This document shows positions 15,642 through 23,276 of a stretch of 55,309 nucleotides of DNA, in pieces. Origin of the DNA: Actinokineospora sp. NBRC 105648 (GTDB lineage Bacteria > Actinomycetota > Actinomycetes > Mycobacteriales > Pseudonocardiaceae); contig NZ_BSTR01000052.1 of assembly GCF_030269645.1 (NCBI RefSeq), forward strand, positions 1 through 55,309. The letters run 5' to 3'. The notes under the pieces were generated by a model. The model was not told where the DNA came from. It did not search any database and saw nothing but the letters and a program-made list of their open reading frames with translations. Position 1 is the first letter of the stretch, and each line of letters begins with the position of its first letter. Position numbers and translations under genes: made by a program.

Positions 15642-17075
15642 TCACGGGACGAGAACGGCTGCGGGCGCTGCGGTTTCCGCGGGCGCTGAGGTTTCCGCGG
15701 GAGCGGTGGATTCGGTTGGTTCGGCCGGCTCGGCGGAGTCCGCGACCGGACGCCGGGCGGCGGTGTGGCGGTTCGCGGGGATCGGCAGGCCGAGGTTCCC
15801 CCGCAGGGTGCTCGACTCGTACTCGCTCCGGACCACACCGCGTTCCCGCAGGATCGGGAGCACCTGGTCGGTGAAGAGCGCGAACTCGCTGGGCGCGTTG
15901 ACGGTGACATTGATGCCGTCGAAGGCGCCCTCCTCGAACCAGTGCTGGATCGTGTCGGCGACGGTCTGCGGCGAACCCACGAACGGCGACCGCGCCGCGG
16001 CGCTCAGATGCTCGACGACCTGGCGGAGCGTGAAGTCGTTGTCCCTGGCCAGTTTCGTGATCGCCTCGGCGTGCGTGCGGAAGCTGCGCTCACCGAGGTG
16101 GGCGACGTCGGGGAACGGCGCGTCCAGGTCGTACTGGGTGAAGTCGTGCCAACCGAAGGGACGGCCCAGCTCCTTGAGCGCGCGCTCGAAGCTCTTGCCG
16201 CCGAGCCGGGCGTCCTCCTTGGCCCGCGCCTGCTCGTCGGTGTCGGCGATGATCAGCGAGATCCCGGGCAGGATCAACACTTCCTCGGGGTCGCGCCCCT
16301 TCGCGGCGGCGCGCTCGCGCAGCTCGGTGCGGAAGGCCCGCGCCCGCTCCAGGGTCGGCGCGTGGGTGAAGATCACTTCCGCGATGGTCGCGCCCAGGTC
16401 GCGGCCCTCCTCGGAGTCGCCCGCCTGGAAGATGACCGGCTGCCCCTGGGGCGAACGCTCCAGGTTGAGCGGGCCGACGACGGAGAAGTACTCACCCTTG
16501 TGGTCGAGCGCGTGCTGCTTGGTCGGGTCGAAGAAGACCCCCGACTCCCGGTCGCGCGGGAACGCGTCGGCCTCGTAGGAGTCCCAGAGCCCCTGGGCGA
16601 CGCGGACGTGCTCGAGCGCGCGGCCGTACCGCGTGGCGTAGTCGTAGTGCTCGTCACGGCTGTAGTTGCCCGCGGTGCCCGCGTCGCCGCTGGTCACCAC
16701 GTTCCAGCCCGCCCGGCCGCCGCTGATGTGGTCGAGGGAGTACAGCCTGCGGGCGATGTTGAACGGCTCGTTGTAGGACGTGGTCAGGGTGCCGACGAGG
16801 CCGATGTGTCGGGTGTGGACGGCGACCGCGGACAGCAGGGTCAGCGGCTCGAGTCGGCTCAGGTAGTGGTTGGGCGAGTCCGCGGTGATGAACTGGCTGT
16901 CCACAATGAACACCAGGTCGAACTTCGCCGCCTCCGCCTCCTGGGCGCGGGCGATGTACCAGGCGATGTCCACACTGGCGTCGACCGGGATCTCCGGGTC
17001 GAGCCAGGTGTTGTGCTGGCCGGGGCCACCGACCCCGAGGAGTACGGCGCCCAGTTTCAGGGTACGGCTGGACAT
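15642..17075 (-). CDS. NtaA/SnaA/DszA-family flavin monooxygenase (copy 1), first gene of operon I
   Basis: This 477-residue enzyme shows GVGGPGQHNTWLDP at the start, SGGRAGWNVVTS, RSPQGQPVIFQAG and LRGNLGLPIP near the end, the hallmarks of the two-component FMNH2-dependent NtaA/SnaA/DszA group. It is a clear paralogue of the enzyme six genes downstream. After the family end the protein continues with about 40 residues rich in Ala, Glu, Pro, Ser and Thr, a disordered tail absent from its paralogue. The ATG at 17075 has a GGAT ribosome-binding site. It follows the Cys-leader peptide by 94 bp. The substrate may be a sulfone, sulfonamide or other organosulfur compound. Confidence 0.88.
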   Translation of the reverse strand: MSSRTLKLGAVLLGVGGPGQHNTWLDPEIPVDASVDIAWYIARAQEAEAAKFDLVFIVDSQFITADSPNHYLSRLEPLTLLSAVAVHTRHIGLVGTLTTSYNEPFNIARRLYSLDHISGGRAGWNVVTSGDAGTAGNYSRDEHYDYATRYGRALEHVRVAQGLWDSYEADAFPRDRESGVFFDPTKQHALDHKGEYFSVVGPLNLERSPQGQPVIFQAGDSEEGRDLGATIAEVIFTHAPTLERARAFRTELRERAAAKGRDPEEVLILPGISLIIADTDEQARAKEDARLGGKSFERALKELGRPFGWHDFTQYDLDAPFPDVAHLGERSFRTHAEAITKLARDNDFTLRQVVEHLSAAARSPFVGSPQTVADTIQHWFEEGAFDGINVTVNAPSEFALFTDQVLPILRERGVVRSEYESSTLRGNLGLPIPANRHTAARRPVADSAEPAEPTESTAPAETSAPAETAAPAAVLVP

Positions 17076-17104
17076 GGTGATCCATTCTCTGTTTGCGGGC
17101 AGGC

Positions 17105-17125
17105 TGAAGACGCACCCCGACGGGT
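17105..17125 (-). promoter_or_regulatory. Hairpin between leader peptide and operon I
   Basis: On the minus strand ACACCC GTC GGGGTG can fold into a short GC-rich stem between the leader stop at 17170 and the ATG at 17075. No T-tract follows, so attenuation, if it occurs, would be Rho-dependent or act on translation rather than through an intrinsic terminator. The pairing is visible; the function is conjecture. Confidence 0.3.
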
Positions 17126-17169
17126 GTGGAGATCAGTGGGTGCTGCGCGGGCCCTGAGCGGGCGGCAGC

Positions 17170-17283
17170 TCAGTGCCGGTCGAGCGGACGGCGAGCCGAA
17201 CAGATCGCGGTGCCACAGCGGGCGTGGTCGAGCCAGCGACAGCAGGTGAGCAGCGCGCTCATCGCGTCAGCCGGTCGGTTCAT
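17170..17283 (-). CDS. Cys-containing leader peptide of operon I (cysteine attenuator type)
   Basis: This short frame, too small for usual gene calling, encodes 37 residues from the ATG at 17283. Its core LLTCCRWLDHARCGTAIC keeps the spacing of actinobacterial sulfur leader peptides (Arg, then Asp three on, Arg three further, Thr/Ser, Cys), with four Cys codons in total. An alternative ATG at 17295 gives 41 residues, one at 17262 gives 30. The -10-like CATGCT ends seven bases before 17283, implying a leaderless transcript as at the second leader of this window. Ribosome stalling at Cys codons under cysteine shortage would raise operon I expression; this is known for mycobacterial poly-Cys leaders and inferred here. 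Its match to the family is weaker than the other leader. Confidence 0.6.
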   Translation of the reverse strand: MNRPADAMSALLTCCRWLDHARCGTAICSARRPLDRH

Positions 17284-17290
17284 GCCTCCG

Positions 17291-17320
17291 AGCATGACTC
17301 CTGCGCCGGTGGGTGTCCAA
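17291..17320 (-). promoter_or_regulatory. Candidate promoter of leader peptide and operon I
   Basis: Reading on the minus strand: -35 TTGGAC (17320-17315), an 18-bp spacer, -10 CATGCT (17296-17291), then seven bases to the ATG at 17283. The layout (18-bp spacer, seven bases to ATG) is the same as at the second Cys leader of the window, which supports both. The hexamers themselves are weak matches to consensus. Confidence 0.4.
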
Positions 17321-17331
17321 CGACGTTTCAT

Positions 17332-17358
17332 GATGCGGATTCATCGCGGTTCGTGATG
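17332..17358. promoter_or_regulatory. Candidate LysR-regulator binding region
   Basis: Two overlapping inverted repeats share the CATC half-site: GATG-CGGATT-CATC (17332-17345) and CATC-GCGGTTCGT-GATG (17342-17358). They lie between the operon I promoter and the divergent LysR gene, just upstream of the -35 of the former, where an activator of this family would bind. The dyads are visible; their recognition by the adjacent regulator is inferred. Confidence 0.35.
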
Positions 17359-17382
17359 GGTGCTCGGGTAGCTTCCGTCGAC

Positions 17383-18264
17383 ATGGAGAAGGTCCTCGAC
17401 ATCGTGCCCCTGCGCAGCTTCGTCGCGGTCGCCGACTGCGGCGGTTTCCAGCGCGCCGCCACCCACCTGCACCTCAGCCAAGCCGCGGTGAGCCAACATG
17501 TTCGCAGACTCGAGGCGGCGACGGGAAGACGGTTGGTGGAGCGCGACGGCAGGCGGTCGCGCTTCACCGCCGATGGCAACCGGCTGCTCGGCTACGCCCG
17601 CCGGATCCTCGCGCTGCACGACGAGTCGCTGCGCGGTCTGGGCGTCGAGAGCGAGGAGACGGTGGTGATCGGGTCGACCGAGCACGCCGCGGCCCAGCTC
17701 CTGCCCCGTCTCACCGCGACACTGGAGGAGTCGCTGCCCGACTACCGCGTCCGCTACCGCCTCGACCGCGGGACGGCGCTGCGGGAGGCCCTCGGCGCGG
17801 GCCGCCTCGACCTCGCGCTGCTGCTCGGCGCGGCCGACGACCCGCGCGCGACGCCGGTCGGCGAGCTGGAGCTGACCTGGTACTCCGCGCCGGGGTGGAC
17901 CCGGCCGGGCGGCGCGGTGCCGCTGGTCGCTTTCGACAGCCCGTGCGCGTTGCGCACCAGCGCGTTGGAAACCCTTGCCGCGCACCGGATCCCGGCCGAG
18001 ATCGGCGCGGAGGCCAACCAGCTCGCCGGGGTGCACGCGGCCACCGCGGCCGGTCTGGGCGTGGCCGTGCTGGCGACCTTCGGCACCACACCGCAGGGCC
18101 TGGTCCCGCGGCGGGACCTGCCCAAGCTGGAGCCGTTGCCGCTGTTCATCTGGAATCGTCAAGGTCTGGACCCGACGGTGTCCCGGCACGCCGTCGTGTC
18201 CCTGCGCCGGTTGCTGTCCGCGCACCGGGGCCTCGCGGTGGCGCCCATCGCCCAGGGGGCCTGA
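17383..18264 (+). CDS. LysR-family transcriptional regulator, divergent to operon I
   Basis: The chosen ATG at 17383 begins the family sequence directly (MEKVLDIVPLRSF) and gives 293 residues; the frame is open further upstream but the extension has no homology. The winged helix-turn-helix spans about 5-65, with LHLSQAAVSQHVRRLE as recognition region. The co-inducer domain (about 90-285) is of periplasmic-binding-protein fold. Divergent orientation to operon I and inverted repeats between them suggest it controls that operon and itself. In sulfur metabolism LysR proteins such as CysB and Cbl play this role, but I cannot assign it to either. No ribosome-binding site is evident. Confidence 0.85.
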   Translation: MEKVLDIVPLRSFVAVADCGGFQRAATHLHLSQAAVSQHVRRLEAATGRRLVERDGRRSRFTADGNRLLGYARRILALHDESLRGLGVESEETVVIGSTEHAAAQLLPRLTATLEESLPDYRVRYRLDRGTALREALGAGRLDLALLLGAADDPRATPVGELELTWYSAPGWTRPGGAVPLVAFDSPCALRTSALETLAAHRIPAEIGAEANQLAGVHAATAAGLGVAVLATFGTTPQGLVPRRDLPKLEPLPLFIWNRQGLDPTVSRHAVVSLRRLLSAHRGLAVAPIAQGA

Positions 18265-18301
18265 CGGTCCACGGTCGCTCCGGGTTTTCCACTGGCGGAG
18301 T

Positions 18302-18340
18302 CAACGCGCGGAACCACGGAGCCCGTGGTTCCGCGCGTTG
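18302..18340. terminator. Bidirectional hairpin terminator
   Basis: A perfect 18-bp inverted repeat (18302-18319 and 18323-18340) with a three-base loop sits between the stops of the convergent LysR gene (+) and the last gene of operon II (-). There is no T-tract, as often in high-GC actinomycetes. Its symmetry and position fit a shared terminator. Confidence 0.75.
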
Positions 18341-18349
18341 GGACGGTGG

Positions 18350-19291
18350 TCAGGCGCGGGTGGACAGCGTGCCGGTGACCAGGTCGTTCACCCAGGGCAG
18401 GACCGCGCCCCGGACGTCGACCGCGCGGGGCAGCAGGCCGTTGGCGGCGAGCAGGTCGGCCGCGCGCTGCTGCTCGGTCAGGAACGCCTCGTCGGCCGGG
18501 TTGACGCCGAACGGCCGGTTGCGCAGCGCGCGCTCCCAGGCGTCCAGGCTCGCGTCCGAGCCCCGGGCGACCGCGTCATCGACGAAGTACCGCGCCGCGG
18601 CCCGGGGGTTCTCCGTGATCCACCGGTCGGACTCCTGCAGCGACTCGATGATCGCGGCCAACTCGTCGCGGTGGTCCTCGGCGAAGTCCCGGCGGGTGAA
18701 CCACAGCGACGGGTGGCTGAACAGCCCCTCGGTCCGCACCAGGGTGCGCACCTCGGTCTGGGCCTCCACCCGGTCGAGGTCCGGGTAGGAGCCGGTCCAC
18801 GCGTCGATCTCGCCGTCGAGGAACAGCTGGGCCGCGTCCGCCCCCGTGTTCACCGGTTCGACGTCCGCCCAGGTCAGACCCGCCTGGTCGAGGGCGAACA
18901 GCAGCAGCGTGGTCTGCCACGAGCCGTGCGCGATGCCCACCCGGCGGCCGCGCAGGTCGGCGACCTCCTTGATCGGCGAGTCCGCGCGCACCACGAGCCT
19001 GCCGTTGTCGACCCGGGGGCCGGACACGCCGATGTAGACCACGTCCCGGCCCGCGCCCAGCGCGGTGATCGGCGGGGTGAAGCCGGTGCCGACCACGTCG
19101 TAGCCGCCCTCGGCGAACAACTGGTCACTGTGGACAGTCGGCAGCCCGGACCGGGTGTCGGGCCGCTCGCCCTGCGGAAGCGACCGCAGGTCGACCCAGG
19201 TGACGTCGGGGATCCTGCGCTCCAGGATCCCGGTGTGCCGCAGCACGAACAGCGAGTTGTTGTGCGGGAAGAACCCCACTCGAACGGACAT
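18350..19291 (-). CDS. SsuA/NMT1-fold protein without signal peptide
   Basis: This 313-residue protein starts directly with the mature fold (SVRVGFFPHNNSLFVLRHTG) and has the two-lobe binding-protein pattern of SsuA-like proteins, including ADSPIKEVADLRGRRVGIAHGS and GLTWADVEPV. It lacks any signal peptide or lipobox, so it should be cytoplasmic. It also lacks a cysteine at the position of the DszB nucleophile, so desulfinase activity is unlikely. It lies 91 bp downstream of the IclR gene and ends operon II before a strong hairpin. It could be a cytoplasmic ligand sensor or sequestering protein, or an enzyme of this fold with different chemistry. The role is unknown. Confidence 0.75.
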   Translation of the reverse strand: MSVRVGFFPHNNSLFVLRHTGILERRIPDVTWVDLRSLPQGERPDTRSGLPTVHSDQLFAEGGYDVVGTGFTPPITALGAGRDVVYIGVSGPRVDNGRLVVRADSPIKEVADLRGRRVGIAHGSWQTTLLLFALDQAGLTWADVEPVNTGADAAQLFLDGEIDAWTGSYPDLDRVEAQTEVRTLVRTEGLFSHPSLWFTRRDFAEDHRDELAAIIESLQESDRWITENPRAAARYFVDDAVARGSDASLDAWERALRNRPFGVNPADEAFLTEQQRAADLLAANGLLPRAVDVRGAVLPWVNDLVTGTLSTRA

Positions 19292-19382
19292 CGTGGACCT
19301 CCAGGCGATTTCGGGTGCGGTGCGACCCCCGGCGCACGCGCGCCGGGGTGGGGAGGGGGTGCTGTAGGGGAGTGCTGTGCCG

Positions 19383-20141
19383 CTACCGGGTCGGCAGCAG
19401 CAGTGCGGCGACCTGGTCGACCCGGGCCTGTGCCTGGGCGACGAACCAGCCGACGCGGTCGTCGGTGATCAGTTCCGGGGTGGCCCGCAGGGTCAGCGCG
19501 GCGTAGCTGAAGCCGTCGGCGTCCAGGACCGGCACCGAGACCGACCGGACCCCGTGCTCGCTCTCGCCGTCGTTGAGCGCGTGGCCCGCGGCGCGCACCC
19601 GGTCGAGCTCCGCGCGCAGCTCGGCGCGGTCGCCGATGGTGCGGTCGGTCAGCCGAACGAGCTCGGGCAGCGCGGCCAGGTCGTCCTCGCCGGGCGGCGC
19701 CCAGGCCAGCAGCACCTTGCCCATGGCGGTCGAGTGCAGCGGCGTGCGGATGCCGTCCGAGGACTCCGCGCCGACCGTGCCACCGATCAGCACGAGGGCG
19801 TCGTCGCCGCTGCGGACCGCGACGCTGGCCGAGGCCTTGGTCGCCCGGCCGAGCCGGGCCAGCACCGGGTCCAACCGGTGCAGGCCGTGCCGGAAGTAGT
19901 GCAGCTGGCCGAGCTCGGCCACCGTGGTGCCGAGCCGGTAGCGCGCGGTGGCCGGGTCGCGCTCCAGGAAACCGGCCGCGACCAGGGTGAGCACCAGCCG
20001 GTGCGCGGTGCTGATCGGCAGCTCCATGGCCCGGGCGATGTCGGTGACGCCCATTTCCGGCCCGTGGTGGCGGAAGCACTGGAGCACGCCGAGGGCGCGC
20101 TGCACCGCTTGCGCGCCCGCTGGCGCGGCACTGGTCGCCAT
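19383..20141 (-). CDS. IclR-family transcriptional regulator in operon II
   Basis: The ATG at 20141 has an AGGAG ribosome-binding site at seven bases (a GTG one codon upstream is possible) and gives 252 residues. The N-terminal winged helix (about 10-70) includes GVTDIARAMELPISTAHRLV, and the C-terminal IclR effector domain (about 80-250) contains the conserved STAMGKVLLAW segment. It lies 33 bp after the SsuD-like gene on the same strand, so it is probably co-transcribed and could feed back on operon II by sensing a pathway intermediate. Repressor or activator cannot be told. Confidence 0.87.
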   Translation of the reverse strand: MATSAAPAGAQAVQRALGVLQCFRHHGPEMGVTDIARAMELPISTAHRLVLTLVAAGFLERDPATARYRLGTTVAELGQLHYFRHGLHRLDPVLARLGRATKASASVAVRSGDDALVLIGGTVGAESSDGIRTPLHSTAMGKVLLAWAPPGEDDLAALPELVRLTDRTIGDRAELRAELDRVRAAGHALNDGESEHGVRSVSVPVLDADGFSYAALTLRATPELITDDRVGWFVAQAQARVDQVAALLLPTR

Positions 20142-20174
20142 CACCGGTCTCCTGGTCGTCGGCCGCTGGTCAGC

Positions 20175-21329
20175 TTACGCACTCAGCGTCACCGGCCCGC
20201 GGTCGCCGAGCCTGCCGCGCAGCAGCGGCAGCACACCCTCGGCGACCCGGTAGGCCTCCTCCAGGTGCGGTCCGCCCGCCAGGATGAGCGCGCCCACGCC
20301 GAGGTCGATCAGCTGGTCCAGCCGTTCGGCGACCTGCTCGTAGCTGCCGACCAGGCCGAACGCCGGGCCGGGCCGCATCAGCGCCAGCCCGGCGAACACG
20401 CCGGGCTCGACCTCGAAGTCGCGGAAGCCGGTGAACGACTCCGGTTGGAAGCCGACCGCCCGGCGCACGCCGAACGAGTCGCCACCGTCGCGCGACAGCT
20501 GCGCCCGCACGTCCTCCGGGCGCACGTGCCGCCAGCCGCGTTCGATCTCCGCCCACGCCTCCTCGGCCGTCTCCCGCGCCAGGATGTCGACCCGGACGGC
20601 GAACTTGGGCGCGGCACTGCGCGCCCGGACGGCGTCGAACTTGGCCCGCAGCGCGTCCAGCGGCTCCAGCCAGGACAGGTAGTAGTCGGCGTGCCGCCCG
20701 GCGGCCTCGATCGCCGCCGGGGACGACCCGGAGAAGAACACCTCGGGGAACGGCAGCCCGGCGAGCGGACCCGGCAAGCCGCCGCCCCGCACCCGGTAGA
20801 ACCGGCCGTCGAAGTCGAACGGGCCGCCGTCCCACACCCCGCGCAGCACGTCGAGGAACTCCGAGGTGCGGGCGTAGCGGTCGTCGTGCGCCACCTTGTC
20901 GCCCCACCACAGCTGCGGCGGTCCGCCACCGCCGGTGATGATGTTGTAGGCGACCCGCCCGGCCGAGGCGCGGTGCAGGCTGGCGGTCATCCGCGCGGCC
21001 TGCACCGGGGACAGGAAACCGGGCTGGAACGCGATCATGAACTTGTACGTCTTGGTCGCCCTGGCCAGCGCGGACGCCACCGCCCACGGGTCGTCGGTGC
21101 CGGGGAACGAGGGCAGCAGCCCGCCGTGGAACCCCAGGCCCTCGGCCGCCCGCGCGGTCTCCACCAGGTAGTCGAGCAGGCCGTAGCCGTCCGGTTCGCC
21201 GTCGCGGGTCCCCGGGGTGATGCTGTCCGGCCCCGGCGGCGCCCAGTCGCCCCGGGACTGGCGGTGCGCGGTGCGCAGCGAGCTGGGGTCGCCCGCCATC
21301 CCGATCCGCCACCAGATGTCGATGGTCAT
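20175..21329 (-). CDS. SsuD-like alkanesulfonate monooxygenase
   Basis: This 384-residue LLM enzyme matches SsuD in length and layout: DYLVETARAAEGLGFHGGLLP near the start, MTASLHRASAGRVAYNIITGG in the middle, and a C-terminal LVGSYEQVAERLDQLIDLG then GPHLEEAYRVAE block that closely tracks SsuD. SsuD uses FMNH2 from a reductase to cleave the C-S bond of alkanesulfonates, releasing sulfite. It starts two bases after the previous LLM stop. No ssuE-type reductase gene lies in the window, so reduced flavin must come from elsewhere. The co-encoded importer supports a sulfonate or related substrate. Confidence 0.85.
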   Translation of the reverse strand: MTIDIWWRIGMAGDPSSLRTAHRQSRGDWAPPGPDSITPGTRDGEPDGYGLLDYLVETARAAEGLGFHGGLLPSFPGTDDPWAVASALARATKTYKFMIAFQPGFLSPVQAARMTASLHRASAGRVAYNIITGGGGPPQLWWGDKVAHDDRYARTSEFLDVLRGVWDGGPFDFDGRFYRVRGGGLPGPLAGLPFPEVFFSGSSPAAIEAAGRHADYYLSWLEPLDALRAKFDAVRARSAAPKFAVRVDILARETAEEAWAEIERGWRHVRPEDVRAQLSRDGGDSFGVRRAVGFQPESFTGFRDFEVEPGVFAGLALMRPGPAFGLVGSYEQVAERLDQLIDLGVGALILAGGPHLEEAYRVAEGVLPLLRGRLGDRGPVTLSA

Positions 21330-21330
21330 C

Positions 21331-22254
21331 TCATGCCCTCCCTGCGAGCAGCGGACGCACGTGCTGCGCGATCCGCAGCGCTTCCTCGAGCCGGGGGTCG
21401 GCGGAGAGGAAGAAGGTGTCGAAACCGCGTTCGCCGTATGCCCGGATCTGGTCCGCGACCTGTTCGTACGTCCCGTGCAGACCGGCTGAGCCGGTCAGCT
21501 CGGCCGCCTCCTCGCGGGCGTGCACGCTCGCTTGGAGGGCGAGCCGGGGCCGCCCGCCGAGCCGCGAGACGTAGTGGTCCAGCTCGCCTTGGTTCAGGTC
21601 GCCGTCCGGGGCGAGGTCGAACACGTGCACGTCGGCGTGCTCGGCGGAGAGCGCCAGTGCCTCGTCGGACGTGCCGGACAGGTAGACGGTGGGGAACGGC
21701 AGCCCGGCCAGCGGTCCGGCGAAACCGCCCTTGACCACCTCGTAGAACCGGCCGGTGAAGTCCACGTCCTGCCCGTGCCACACCGCCTTCGCGACGGTCA
21801 GGAACTCCGCCGCCCGCGCGTACCGGTCGGCGCCGGTGACGAAATCCCCTTGGGCGCGCTGGACGCGCTCGTCCAAGTCCACCTCCAAGCGCCAGCTCAA
21901 CCGCCCGCCAAAGGCGCGTTGCAGCGTCGCGGACACCTTCGCCGCGTACACCGGTGTCGCGATCCCGGCGGGGAAACCGGCGATCACCTCGAGGTACCGG
22001 CTGTCGCGGCCAAGGGAGCCGGAGACGACCAGCGACTCCTCGCCCGCCGGGTCGTAGGGCACGTAGACCCCACCCAACCCGCCCAGCTCGGCCGCGCGGG
22101 AGATCTGGTGCAGGTAGTCGAACGGGGTGAACGCCGGGCCACCGATTCGTCCGTCCCGAATGGACGGTGGAAGGGCGGGCGCGGGGTCCCAGCCGCGGTT
22201 GGCCTTGCCGTCGCCGCGGGTCGGGATGGTCCAGATGAGCCGCGGCGCGCTCAC
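21331..22254 (-). CDS. Short SsuD-related LLM flavin monooxygenase
   Basis: The GTG at 22254 overlaps the desulfinase stop by 4 bp and gives 307 residues. The protein shows LIWTIPTRGDG at the start, AKVSATLQRAFGGRLSWRLE in the FMN-binding middle and GTYEQVADQIRAYGERGFD near the end. It is about 75 residues shorter than SsuD, with the loss spread through the central insertion regions. Its place between desulfinase and SsuD-like genes suggests a partner step, for instance converting a sulfone to the sulfinate that the desulfinase uses. The exact reaction is inferred. Confidence 0.82.
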   Translation of the reverse strand: MSAPRLIWTIPTRGDGKANRGWDPAPALPPSIRDGRIGGPAFTPFDYLHQISRAAELGGLGGVYVPYDPAGEESLVVSGSLGRDSRYLEVIAGFPAGIATPVYAAKVSATLQRAFGGRLSWRLEVDLDERVQRAQGDFVTGADRYARAAEFLTVAKAVWHGQDVDFTGRFYEVVKGGFAGPLAGLPFPTVYLSGTSDEALALSAEHADVHVFDLAPDGDLNQGELDHYVSRLGGRPRLALQASVHAREEAAELTGSAGLHGTYEQVADQIRAYGERGFDTFFLSADPRLEEALRIAQHVRPLLAGRA

Positions 22255-23276
22255 CGGCCCGCCGCCAGCAGCGCCCTGGCCTCGGCCAGCGGCTCGTGCG
22301 CCGCCCAGCCGCGGACGTCCACGTCGCGCGCCAGGAACCCGTGCGCCAGCAGGAAGTTCTTCTGCCGGGTCAGCAGGTCCAGCCGCTCGTCGGACAGGTC
22401 GGGGTGCAACGACTCGTGGAAGCCGTCCCGGTAGGCGGCCGCGACACCCTCGGCGCCGGACCGGGTCTCCCCGGCCAGGATCTCGCGCACCCGGTCGAGG
22501 TTGTCGGCCGCCCAGTCCGCCGCGCGCAGCGTCTGGACCAGGAAGCGGACCACCAGGTCCGGCCGCTCGGCGAGGATCTGCTCGTGCACGGTGATCGGCC
22601 GGGGCGTGCCGTTGTTCACCCGGAACCGCCGGTCGGCGAAGGAGTCCAGGTCGATGCCGACCACGAGTCCGCGCGCCACCGCCTGCTCGGCGGCCTGGGC
22701 GCCCTTGATGTAGACGGCGTCGACCTCGCCCGCGGTCAGCGCCTCGATCCCGAACAGCGAGGAACCGCCCTGGGCGCCGCGGCCCACGTCACCCTGCCCG
22801 GTCGCCACCTCGACGAGCGTGACGTCGGCGATGGTCAGACCGGCGGTGCCGAGCGCGCCGACGAACCCGTGCAGCGCCATCGCCCGCGGGAAGCTGCGGG
22901 CCCGGTCGGCGGCCAGCGCGGGCAGCGCGACCCGCTTGCCCACCAGGTGTTCCGGCGCGGTGATGCCCGAGTCCGGCCGGACCACGATCGCCTGTGACTC
23001 GTCGATCCAGGTCAGGCCGATCAGCCGGGTCGGGGCGCCCTCGGACCTGGCGACCAGCGCGGGCACGTTGCCGCCCTCGCGGAACAGCCCGACCAGCCGG
23101 TGGTCGAAGTGCCGGGCGGCGATCTCCGGCGCGGCGTCCTGCAGCACGCCGACCTCGAGGCCGTCGGCGGCGTACTCCTCGGTCAGCCACCCGAGGTTGT
23201 AGGCCAGGCCGCTGGCGGTGGGCACCGGGCAGCGGGTGTACCAGATCCGGTTCTGCTCAAGCGTTTGCGTGCTCAT
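22251..23276 (-). CDS. DszB-like sulfinate desulfinase
   Basis: This 341-residue protein has the SsuA-like binding-protein fold but no signal peptide, and aligns along its length with DszB, 2-(2'-hydroxyphenyl)benzenesulfinate desulfinase. The DszB triad is kept: Cys16 in RCPVP (DszB Cys27 in NCPVP), His56 in AARHF (His60) and Arg66 in FREGGNVPAL (Arg70 in RFGGEIPPL), with His-Arg spacing of ten residues as in DszB. C-terminal LLTRQKNFLLAHGFL matches the DszB tail. It should be a cytoplasmic enzyme releasing sulfite from an organic sulfinate. A strong AGGAG site precedes the ATG, which overlaps the ATPase gene by 20 bp. Automatic pipelines may label it a transporter binding protein; the triad and missing signal argue against that. 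Confidence 0.8.
   Translation of the reverse strand: MSTQTLEQNRIWYTRCPVPTASGLAYNLGWLTEEYAADGLEVGVLQDAAPEIAARHFDHRLVGLFREGGNVPALVARSEGAPTRLIGLTWIDESQAIVVRPDSGITAPEHLVGKRVALPALAADRARSFPRAMALHGFVGALGTAGLTIADVTLVEVATGQGDVGRGAQGGSSLFGIEALTAGEVDAVYIKGAQAAEQAVARGLVVGIDLDSFADRRFRVNNGTPRPITVHEQILAERPDLVVRFLVQTLRAADWAADNLDRVREILAGETRSGAEGVAAAYRDGFHESLHPDLSDERLDLLTRQKNFLLAHGFLARDVDVRGWAAHEPLAEARALLAAGR

Noticed and set aside
13570..16578. A 1002-codon plus-strand open frame
   Set aside because: It is antisense to the permease, binding protein and DszA-like genes, all of which have clear families and overlapping starts.
18350..19291. A second DszB-type desulfinase
   Set aside because: No cysteine at the nucleophile position and no His/Arg pattern; only the general fold is shared.
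19377..21734. A 785-codon plus-strand open frame
   Set aside because: Shadow of the IclR and SsuD-like genes on the other strand; composition is Arg/Gly/Val-rich with no motifs.
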